Assembly: GCA_937907205.1 (NCBI GenBank)
Contig: CALESE010000144.1
Coordinates: 1 to 19,308 of the forward strand
Direction of reading: 5' to 3'
DNA from: an uncultured Romboutsia sp.
GTDB taxonomy: Bacteria; Bacillota; Clostridia; Peptostreptococcales; Peptostreptococcaceae
Length of the DNA: 19,308 nucleotides
The position numbers and the translations under genes were made by a program. Numbering within the stretch: position 1 is the stretch's first letter; each line of letters opens with the position of its first letter. The notes below the pieces were generated by a model, which saw only the letters and a list, made by a program, of their open reading frames with translations, ran no database searches and was not told where the DNA came from. Shown here piece by piece: positions 7,798-14,190 of the stretch.

Positions 7798-8871
7798 ATG
7801 TCTAATAAAAGAGGTATAGTTTTAACAGTAATACTTTGTTTAGCAGCAAGTATATTTAGTAGTTTCTTTACTGCTATACTTATGAAAAATAATATAGCAA
7901 CGAATTCTAATAATAAACCTACTCAAATAGTTTCAAGTGGAGGTAAAAATCAGAATATATATCAAGCAGTAAGTACTAAGGCAATGCCATCAGTTGTAGG
8001 TATAACTACAAAAACAATAAGCACAAATAATATATTTGCAATACCTACAGAATCAGAAGGTGTTGGTACAGGAGTTATAGTAGATTCAAATGGATATATA
8101 TTAACTAACTCACATGTTGTATCAAATGGTCAAGCAGTAGATGTTAATGTATTATTTAATGATGGTTCTAATACTAAAGGTAAAGTATTATGGAGTGATT
8201 CTTCATTAGACTTAGCAATTGTTAAAGTTGAAAGAACAGGATTAACATCAGCTGACTTAGGAGATAGTGATAGTGTAAAGACAGGAGATATAGCAATAGC
8301 CATTGGTAATCCTTTAGGTCTTGAATTCCAAAAAAGTGTTACTCAAGGTATAATAAGTGGTCTAGATAGAACTATAAAAACAGAACAATCTAATATGACA
8401 GGACTTATGCAAACAGATGCAAGTATAAATCCTGGTAATAGTGGAGGACCATTATTAAATGAAAAGGGTCAAGTAATTGGTATAAATACAGCTAAAGCAT
8501 CTCAGGGAGAAGGGCTAGGATTTGCGATACCAATAAATACAGCAAAGCCGATAGTTGAACAGGTAATTAAAAGTGGAAACTTTGAAAAGGTAACTTTAGG
8601 AATAAAAGGTATTGATGTGTCAGTATTTGAAGCAGCTACTGGACAAAATTTAGAAGCTGAAGAAGGGGTATATATTGTAGAAGTTGTAGATGCTACAGCA
8701 GCTCAAAAAGCAGGTATACAAGCTGGAGATGTAATAACTAAGGTTGGAGATACAGATATAGCAACAATGTCAGATTTAAATAAAGCTTTATATAGATACT
8801 CTAAGGGTAAAAAGACAACTGTATCACTAAATAGAGGCGGTAAGGCAATAAATTTAAATTTAACTTTTTAA
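7798..8871 (+). CDS. htrA: HtrA/DegP-like membrane-anchored serine protease with PDZ domain
   Basis: A 357-residue S1C protease, starting at the ATG at 7798 after AGGAGG. Residues 6-29 form a membrane anchor with no cleavage site, so the enzyme faces outward, tethered at the cell surface. After a polar linker (30-55), the trypsin-like domain covers about 56-255. The catalytic triad is intact: His106 in ILTNSHVV, Asp138 in DLAIVKV, and Ser215 in GNSGGP. The C-terminal PDZ domain, about 265-357, includes GVYIVEVVDATAAQKAGIQAGDVI and should bind misfolded or unfolded peptides. HtrA proteases degrade damaged envelope and secreted proteins. The length is typical of Firmicute HtrA paralogues. No CssRS-like two-component system is nearby. 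The gene stands alone and faces feoB, sharing one terminator with it. Confidence 0.95.
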   Translation: MSNKRGIVLTVILCLAASIFSSFFTAILMKNNIATNSNNKPTQIVSSGGKNQNIYQAVSTKAMPSVVGITTKTISTNNIFAIPTESEGVGTGVIVDSNGYILTNSHVVSNGQAVDVNVLFNDGSNTKGKVLWSDSSLDLAIVKVERTGLTSADLGDSDSVKTGDIAIAIGNPLGLEFQKSVTQGIISGLDRTIKTEQSNMTGLMQTDASINPGNSGGPLLNEKGQVIGINTAKASQGEGLGFAIPINTAKPIVEQVIKSGNFEKVTLGIKGIDVSVFEAATGQNLEAEEGVYIVEVVDATAAQKAGIQAGDVITKVGDTDIATMSDLNKALYRYSKGKKTTVSLNRGGKAINLNLTF

Positions 8872-8872
8872 C

Positions 8873-8921
8873 AACAAATAACAAAAAGCGTGGATTAAAA
8901 CCACGCTTTTTGTTATTTGTT
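8873..8921. terminator. Bidirectional terminator between htrA and feoB
   Basis: A perfect 21-bp stem (8873-8893 with 8901-8921, core AAAAAGCGTGG) with a 7-nt loop. It has A runs on one side and T runs on the other, so it reads as a terminator on both strands. It starts 1 bp after the htrA stop and its right arm includes the last two sense codons and stop of feoB. Confidence 0.92.
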
Positions 8922-10859
8922 ATCTGCTTTATTTTCTTCAGTTATTGCTACTGTACAAGAATTTTTACTCGCACATCCTGAACAACCGTTGCATCCAGAA
9001 GATTGACTTTTAGAAGTAAATTTCTTTAATATTATAACAAGAGCAGTAACGATTATAATTCCAGCAACTAAAATTTCTATTATAGATGCAGAACCTCCTT
9101 GCCCAATTAAAATATTTCCAATTAGATTTACTAATAAGGCAGCAATCCATGCTAGAGCAAATTGATAAGCAAATGATATAAACATCATTTTATTTCCGTA
9201 TTCTTTTCTCATTGTAGCAAGTGCAGCTATACAAGGAGTATATAAAGCACTAAAAACTAAGAATCCATATGCTGTAACTCCAGTAAATATTGTAGGTAAT
9301 ACAGTATCTAAATTTCCATAGAGTACTTCCATAGTAGATATTACTATTTCTTTTGCTCCAAGACCAGTTAATATAGATACTGAAGCCCTCCAATCACCAA
9401 ATCCTAAAGGATAAAATATAGGAGATATTAGTTTACCAAATGAAGATAAAAAGCTATTATTTATATCTTCTGTAAATCCATGAATATTAAAAGATGATAA
9501 TCCCCATATTATAACTGACATTGCAAACATTACAGTTACAACTCTTATTAAGAATCCTTTAGATTTATTCCAAGTATTTTTTAGTAAAGCATCTAAAGTT
9601 GGTATTCTATATTCAGGTAATTCTAATATAAATGGCTCAATATCTTTTTTAAATGTTGTTTTATTTAAAACTAAAGCAACCAATATGGCTACAACTATAC
9701 CTAATAAATATAGTGATGTTGTTACTAAAGCGGCATTTTTAGGGAAAAATATAGCAACAAATACTGCATATATAGGTAACTTAGCTCCACAAGTCATAAG
9801 CGGTGCAATAAGTGCTGTTATTCTTCTATCTTTTTCGCTTTCTAAAGTTCTAGTTGCCATTATAGCTGGTGAAGAACATCCAAGACCCATAATCATCGGT
9901 ATAAATGCTTTACCAGATAAACCAACACTTCTCATTATTTTATCCATTAAAAATGCTGTCCTTGACATATATCCACTATCTTCAAATATAGATATCCCTA
10001 AGAATAAAGTAAATATCAGAGGAAAGAATGGTAAAGTACCACCAACACCACCAATAACACCATCTATAATAAGTGATTTAAACCAAGGACTAGAATTTAC
10101 TAAAACTTCATCTAAGGGTATAGCTATATAATTTTCTATAAGTTCAGCTAAACCTTCTTGTAAAGGTCCACCAACCCAGTCAAATGTAAACTTAAATAAA
10201 AGTAACAAAGCTAATATAAAAATTGGATAAGCCAGTATTGGATTTAACACTATATTATCAATAATATCACTCGCAGATTTTTTTTGTTTATAAGCATTTT
10301 TTTCGCATCTAGATAAAATATCTTCTAATTTTATATAAGTTTCAACCTCATCACCAAAGTTTATATTAAACTTAAAACTTTTATTTATAGCATTAGTTAT
10401 TGCTGATTCTATTTTATCAACACCACTTTTTCTTTTGGCTATTATCGGAACTACAGTTACATTTAGTTCTTTTGCTAACTTATCAGAATCAATTTTAATA
10501 CCTTTATTTTCAGCTATGTCAGTCATATTAAGTAATATAACTATTGGTTTGTTAAATTGCATAAGTTGAGTTGTTAGATACAAATTCCTTGATAAATTAG
10601 ATGCATCAACCACATTAACAATAACATCCACTTCTTCATTTTCTAAAAATGATTTTGATAATTTTTCCTCATTTGAGAATGTATCCATTGCATATATACC
10701 TGGTAAATCAACAATTTTTATATTATCTCCCATAAAACCTTCTTTTTTCTCAATAGTAACCCCAGGCCAGTTTCCAACATACTGATTAGATCCTGTTAAA
10801 ATATTAAAAACAGTAGTTTTACCAACATTAGGATTACCTAATAATGCTACATTAATCAT
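8913..10859 (-). CDS. feoB: Ferrous iron transporter FeoB with fused Cys-rich C-terminal tail
   Basis: A 648-residue inner-membrane Fe2+ importer. The N-terminal GTPase domain has the G1 motif GNPNVGKT at residues 8-15, a switch threonine near 35, DLPG at 51-54 (G3) and NMTD at 111-114 (G4). A helical spacer follows to about 190. The membrane part then has the two Gate motifs typical of FeoB, around PFFPLIF and PIYAVFVAIFF, and the region MGLGCSSPAIMATRTLE. The end is notable: after a separate membrane helix (IIEILVAGIIIVTALVIIL), the tail has Cys623, Cys626, Cys629 and Cys635 in a pattern like the small FeoB-associated Cys-rich membrane proteins, here joined to FeoB. The ATG has AAGGAG just upstream. 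It lies 15 bp after feoA and is expressed with it. Confidence 0.96.
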   Translation of the reverse strand: MINVALLGNPNVGKTTVFNILTGSNQYVGNWPGVTIEKKEGFMGDNIKIVDLPGIYAMDTFSNEEKLSKSFLENEEVDVIVNVVDASNLSRNLYLTTQLMQFNKPIVILLNMTDIAENKGIKIDSDKLAKELNVTVVPIIAKRKSGVDKIESAITNAINKSFKFNINFGDEVETYIKLEDILSRCEKNAYKQKKSASDIIDNIVLNPILAYPIFILALLLLFKFTFDWVGGPLQEGLAELIENYIAIPLDEVLVNSSPWFKSLIIDGVIGGVGGTLPFFPLIFTLFLGISIFEDSGYMSRTAFLMDKIMRSVGLSGKAFIPMIMGLGCSSPAIMATRTLESEKDRRITALIAPLMTCGAKLPIYAVFVAIFFPKNAALVTTSLYLLGIVVAILVALVLNKTTFKKDIEPFILELPEYRIPTLDALLKNTWNKSKGFLIRVVTVMFAMSVIIWGLSSFNIHGFTEDINNSFLSSFGKLISPIFYPLGFGDWRASVSILTGLGAKEIVISTMEVLYGNLDTVLPTIFTGVTAYGFLVFSALYTPCIAALATMRKEYGNKMMFISFAYQFALAWIAALLVNLIGNILIGQGGSASIIEILVAGIIIVTALVIILKKFTSKSQSSGCNGCSGCASKNSCTVAITEENKADNK

Positions 10860-10874
10860 CTAATCAAATCTCCT

Positions 10875-11093
10875 TTATTTTAAAATTATATTTTTTGCAT
10901 CAGATTTTCTAAGAGCAAGGTCAAATCCTCTAAATCTAACTATTATAGGGTCTCCAAAAGGAACAACTTTTTTAATTTCTATTTTAGTATTTTTAATGCA
11001 TCCTAGTGCAAGTAATCTTTTAGCTAGTTTTTCATTTCCATCTATATTATTAATAATACCTGTTTGACCTATTTTTAAATCGTAAACAGTCAT
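10875..11093 (-). CDS. feoA: Ferrous iron transport accessory protein FeoA
   Basis: A 72-residue SH3-like FeoA domain protein, the cytoplasmic partner that assists or regulates FeoB. Conserved features are the LKIGQTGII strand near the start, LAKRLLALGCIKNTKIEI (the family's loop leading into the second strand), PFGDPIIVRFRGFDLALRK, and the closing strand. I chose the ATG at 11093 (reading down) because AGGAGG at 11103-11108 sits 9 bp ahead of it; an in-frame GTG at 11102 overlaps the end of that same site and is unlikely. feoA precedes feoB by 15 bp, so they form one operon. The promoter and a Fur-like box lie directly upstream, so expression should rise when iron is scarce. Confidence 0.95.
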   Translation of the reverse strand: MTVYDLKIGQTGIINNIDGNEKLAKRLLALGCIKNTKIEIKKVVPFGDPIIVRFRGFDLALRKSDAKNIILK

Positions 11094-11109
11094 TATTTTC
11101 ACCTCCTAA

Positions 11110-11124
11110 TGAAATTCATTATCA
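11110..11124 (-). promoter_or_regulatory. Fur box at the feoAB promoter
   Basis: On the minus strand the sequence is TGATAAT-G-AATTTCA, matching the 7-1-7 Firmicute Fur consensus TGATAATNATTATCA at 12 of 14 defined positions. It lies just downstream of the predicted transcription start (near 11126), where Fur with iron would block initiation. It matches the job of the operon it controls. Confidence 0.75.
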
Positions 11125-11132
11125 ATATTAAA

Positions 11133-11161
11133 AGTATAGCAATAAATATTTTCAATGTCAA
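11133..11161 (-). promoter_or_regulatory. SigA promoter of feoAB
   Basis: The -35 is a perfect TTGACA at 11161-11156 and the -10 is TATACT at 11138-11133, reading the minus strand, with the ideal 17-bp spacer between them. Transcription should start near 11126, giving a leader of about 33 nt before the feoA ATG. Confidence 0.9.
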
Positions 11162-11363
11162 CTTATATAAAATTTGAAGTTTTAACCAATATCTAAATAT
11201 ATGTATATATATTATGTAATGAGAATATATAAATTTATTTTCCCTTTTTATAATATATTTATTTTGTAACACATATTATAACTGAACAATTATAATAATT
11301 AGTATTTTTATTATGATAATTAAATATATATCCATATATTTACAAATTTATAATCTATCTATA
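11162..11363. other. Intergenic stretch between divergent promoters, nothing clear
   Basis: About 200 bp of very AT-rich DNA lie between the feoAB promoter (minus strand) and the Spo0E-like gene promoter (plus strand). No gene, riboswitch, repeat or further box was recognised. The region could have upstream promoter (UP-element) or curved DNA character, which the sequence alone cannot show. Confidence 0.4.
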
Positions 11364-11393
11364 TTGACACAATTTGAAGATATTTGTTAATAT
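11364..11393 (+). promoter_or_regulatory. SigA-like promoter of the Spo0E-like gene
   Basis: A perfect TTGACA at 11364-11369 is followed after 18 bp by TAATAT at 11388-11393. Transcription should begin near 11400. An in-frame TTG at 11374 lies inside the promoter and so cannot be the start codon. Confidence 0.7.
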
Positions 11394-11436
11394 GATATAC
11401 AAAGTAATATTTAAATTTGTAACTATGGTGGTTAAT

Positions 11437-11601
11437 ATGACGAATAGAGTATTAGAAGAATTGAAAAGTGAAATAGAATTATTAAGGGAAGAAGTAAATA
11501 CATACATAGAGTACCCAGAAATATTTAAAGAAGAATTAATTGAATCTAGTAATAAAATAGATATATTAATAAATAAATATATGTTATTAAGTAAGAAATA
11601 G
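11437..11601 (+). CDS. Spo0E-like aspartyl-phosphate phosphatase family protein
   Basis: A 54-residue protein starting at the ATG at 11437, 5 bp after a GGTGG ribosome binding site. It is a two-helix hairpin: helix one LEELKSEIELLREEVNTYI, a short turn with YPEIF, and helix two ELIESSNKIDILINKYM. This is the Spo0E family plan, in which the second helix carries an SQ-x-LD-x-LI-like motif; here it reads SSNKIDILI, with the aspartate conserved and the SQ and LD positions altered. Family members remove phosphate from Spo0A and so hold back sporulation, although in clostridia the partner is often unproven. It has its own promoter and terminator, so it is a single-gene unit. I keep the symbol blank because several paralogues usually exist. 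Confidence 0.8.
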   Translation: MTNRVLEELKSEIELLREEVNTYIEYPEIFKEELIESSNKIDILINKYMLLSKK

Positions 11602-11632
11602 CCCACAGATGGCCCACATATGTGGGTTTTTT
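11602..11632 (+). terminator. Intrinsic terminator after the Spo0E-like gene, with two possible left arms
   Basis: TGTGGG (11621-11626) before a run of six T can pair with CCCACA at 11613-11618, or with an identical copy at 11602-11607 directly after the stop codon. The near copy forms a 14-nt palindrome with a very tight loop; the far copy leaves a 13-nt loop. Confidence 0.8.
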
Positions 11633-11736
11633 ATGTTTAACATCTATAATTTTTACATATGTTAATTATATTTTGAGAATATTATTAAGGAAAATAATTT
11701 GTAAATATAAAATTTATAATTAAGGTGAAAATTATT

Positions 11737-12579
11737 ATGATATCAAAAATAATAAATTCTATAATGATTATTGCTTTTTCATATATATTTTTAAAATTTA
11801 TACAATATATTTTAAATAGAATATTTAAAATAACTAGATTTGATATAAGATATGAAAATACTTTATGTAGCGTTTTATTATCAGTTTCATATTATATAAT
11901 TTTTACAGTATGCTTGATATTAATACTTAAAGAATTTCAAATAATGGACATCACAAAGTTTGGTTCTTTAGTTACAGGTGCTAGTATAGTAGGATTAATA
12001 GCTGGGGTTGCAGCTCAAAGTATTTTAAAGGATATATTTAATGGTTTTTTTATATTATTTGAAAAACAAATCCAAGTAGGTGATTTTGTAACAATAAATG
12101 AAGAATTTAGAGGTAGAGTAGAAGAGATTGGACTTAGAAGTATAAGCTTAAGAGATTGGGATTTAAAGAGGATTACAATAGCAAATGGAAGTATACAGAG
12201 TATAAGAAATTATAGCAAAAATAAAATGAGAGCAGTAGTTCATGTGAGGGTTTCTTATAAAGAAGATCCTATGAAGATTATGTCTGCTCTAGAAGAAGTA
12301 TGTAATATAATGAATGAAAATTATAATGACTATATATACAAAACAAAAGATGGAGATACAATAAATAATTTTTCAGTATATGGAGTAACTGATATAGAAG
12401 ACAATCCTGTTGGCGCAAAGTATACAATAACAGGTATTGTACAATCACATAAGTATTTTTCTGCTATGAAAGATGCAAAACTTCAAATACTCATAATATT
12501 CAATAAAAATAATATTAATATAGCATACCCAACACATATAAATATTATAGACAATAAAATTAATGATCAAGAATTTTAA
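11737..12579 (+). CDS. Small-conductance mechanosensitive channel (MscS family)
   Basis: I start at the ATG at 11737, 9 bp after AAGGTG (11722-11727); the in-frame GTG at 11725 lies inside that site. The 280-residue protein has three membrane segments, near residues 5-27, 44-66 and 76-106. The third is the pore-lining MscS helix, with the small-residue pattern GASIVGLIAGVAAQSILKD followed by FNGFFILFEKQIQVGDFV, the MscS signature. The beta domain and alpha/beta vestibule fill the rest. Such channels open under membrane tension and release solutes after osmotic downshift. It is the first gene of a likely operon with mgtC, degV and pepF, as no terminator separates them. It belongs to the compact YkuT-like type rather than to a long multi-TM member. 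Confidence 0.9.
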   Translation: MISKIINSIMIIAFSYIFLKFIQYILNRIFKITRFDIRYENTLCSVLLSVSYYIIFTVCLILILKEFQIMDITKFGSLVTGASIVGLIAGVAAQSILKDIFNGFFILFEKQIQVGDFVTINEEFRGRVEEIGLRSISLRDWDLKRITIANGSIQSIRNYSKNKMRAVVHVRVSYKEDPMKIMSALEEVCNIMNENYNDYIYKTKDGDTINNFSVYGVTDIEDNPVGAKYTITGIVQSHKYFSAMKDAKLQILIIFNKNNINIAYPTHINIIDNKINDQEF

Positions 12580-12614
12580 ATAATACAGTTTTATAAAAGA
12601 GGGGGGAACTTAAG

Positions 12615-13280
12615 ATTATAAGCAGTAAAGAAATTATATTTCGATTACTAATAGCGTTGCTTATTGGAGGAATTACAGGATTAGAAAGAGAGAAATCTCA
12701 TCAATTTGCAGGATTTAGAACGCATATATTAGTATCGGTAGGTTCATGCCTTACATCTATAACATCAGTTTCACTATTTTTTCAATTTAGCACATATCCT
12801 GATTCAAATATTGATCCTGGCAGGCTTACAGCACAAATATTATCAGGAATAGGTTTTTTAGGTGCTGGAGCTATACTAAAAACATCAAATGGAATAAGAG
12901 GATTAACAACAGCAGCAGGAATTTGGGCTACAGCTTGTATAGGTATTGCTGTAGGATATGGTTATTACGTTTTGAGTATTTCAGCTTGGTTATTTGTTAT
13001 GATAACACTTTATATACTTAAAAATATAGATAAGACATTTTTTAAAAAGAAGCAGACAATACTTAATATAGATGTTGATAATATAAATATTATATCTATG
13101 TTATATTCGAAATTTGAGAAATCTCAGATATTAGTTAAAAATATAGAAATAGAAGAAAATTATGAACATTATTGGAAGATAAGCTTTTTTATAGTTTATG
13201 ATAGAAGAATAATAATAAATGAACTAGTAAAAGAATTAAATACATCAAAACATATAATAAATGTAGATTATTTGCATTAA
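12615..13280 (+). CDS. mgtC: MgtC/SapB family membrane protein; probable AUU start or lost start codon
   Basis: The protein clearly belongs to the MgtC/SapB family: FRLLIALLIGGITGLERE at the start, then FAGFRTHILVSVGS, GRLTAQILSGIGFLGAGAILK and GIRGLTTAAGIWATACIGIA. Five membrane segments cover residues 7 to 129, followed by an ACT-like cytoplasmic tail. The start is a problem. The conserved first helix is open in frame from 12597, but none of its codons before 12657 is ATG, GTG or TTG. A strong site, GAGGGGGG (12599-12606), places an ATT at 12615 at 8 bp, giving 221 residues and a normal N-terminus. The first standard start, TTG at 12657, has no ribosome binding site and would remove half of the first helix. 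Family members affect magnesium or membrane ATPase homeostasis. It lies 35 bp after mscS. Confidence 0.85.
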   Translation: MISSKEIIFRLLIALLIGGITGLEREKSHQFAGFRTHILVSVGSCLTSITSVSLFFQFSTYPDSNIDPGRLTAQILSGIGFLGAGAILKTSNGIRGLTTAAGIWATACIGIAVGYGYYVLSISAWLFVMITLYILKNIDKTFFKKKQTILNIDVDNINIISMLYSKFEKSQILVKNIEIEENYEHYWKISFFIVYDRRIIINELVKELNTSKHIINVDYLH

Positions 13281-13328
13281 AATAATATAAAATAGAGAAT
13301 GACTAGAATTTAAATTGAGGTGTATAAA

Positions 13329-14171
13329 TTGAAAAAAAACATAAAAATAATAACTGATGGTTCATGTGATTTCCCAAAAGAAATAATAGATAGAGTAAAT
13401 CCAAGTATAGTAGGTATAAATGTATCATTTGGAGAAGAAAGTTATATTGGTGGAGTAGAAATAGATTGTGAAACTTTTTATAATAAAATGAAAAAATCTA
13501 AAGAACTACCAAAAACATCAAGTCCATCTCCAGAGAGGTTTATAAAGCTTTATGATTGTGAAGAAGATGAACTATTAGTATTTACCTTAACATCTAAGCT
13601 ATCTAGTACATATAGCAATGCTGTTTTAGCAAAAAATATGTATTTAGAACAAAATCCAAATAAAAGGATTGAAGTTATAGATAGTCAAAGTGGTTCTATT
13701 GGAGTTGCATTAATGATACTTAAATGTAATGAATTAATAGAAAATGGAAAAACTATGGATGAAATACTTGAAAGTATAGATAAATTTAAGAAAGAGATAG
13801 TGTTCTTTGGAGCATTAGATACTTTAGAAAATGCTATAAAGGGAGGAAGGGTAAACCCAATAGCAGGAAGATTAATAAATGCTTTAAACTTTAAAGTTAT
13901 AATAAGGATAGAAGATGGTATAGTTAAGCCTATAGATAAAGCTAGAGGTGGAAGTAATAGTTTGAAAAAAGCACTTGAATATGTACAAAATAATATAAGT
14001 GGACATAATAAAACTATGATAATAGCTCATGCAAATTGCCCAGAAAAAGCTGAAAAAATAAAACAATTTGTAGAAGAAAATGCTAATCTTAAAGAAATAT
14101 TAATATCAGAAATAGGTCCTATAATGGGAACATTTACATCAGAAGGAGCTATACTAGTTTCAGTTTTATAA
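13329..14171 (+). CDS. DegV family fatty acid-binding protein
   Basis: A 280-residue two-domain DegV protein. I use the TTG at 13329, 6 bp after TTGAGGTG; the GTG at 13320 overlaps the ribosome binding site. The N-terminus IKIITDGSCDFPKE holds the TDGSCD variant (usually TDSxxD) that helps cradle the fatty acid head group, and LPKTSSPSPERF near residues 58-69 is the second ligand motif. A third motif, TSKLSSTYSNA, lies near 89-99. The family binds long-chain fatty acids and, as FakB, presents them to the kinase FakA for phospholipid synthesis. No fakA is in the window, so whether this is a true FakB is open. It is 48 bp after mgtC and 19 bp before pepF, in the same likely operon. Confidence 0.93.
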   Translation: MKKNIKIITDGSCDFPKEIIDRVNPSIVGINVSFGEESYIGGVEIDCETFYNKMKKSKELPKTSSPSPERFIKLYDCEEDELLVFTLTSKLSSTYSNAVLAKNMYLEQNPNKRIEVIDSQSGSIGVALMILKCNELIENGKTMDEILESIDKFKKEIVFFGALDTLENAIKGGRVNPIAGRLINALNFKVIIRIEDGIVKPIDKARGGSNSLKKALEYVQNNISGHNKTMIIAHANCPEKAEKIKQFVEENANLKEILISEIGPIMGTFTSEGAILVSVL

Positions 14172-14190
14172 AATAAAAAGGAGTGATAAT

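Noticed and set aside
9685..10131. 148-codon open frame on the plus strand
   Set aside because: It lies wholly opposite the well-conserved membrane part of feoB and reflects its codon pattern.
11355..11606. Minus-strand open frame opposite the Spo0E-like gene
   Set aside because: It has no ribosome binding site and lacks family features, whereas the plus-strand gene has promoter, site, motif and terminator.
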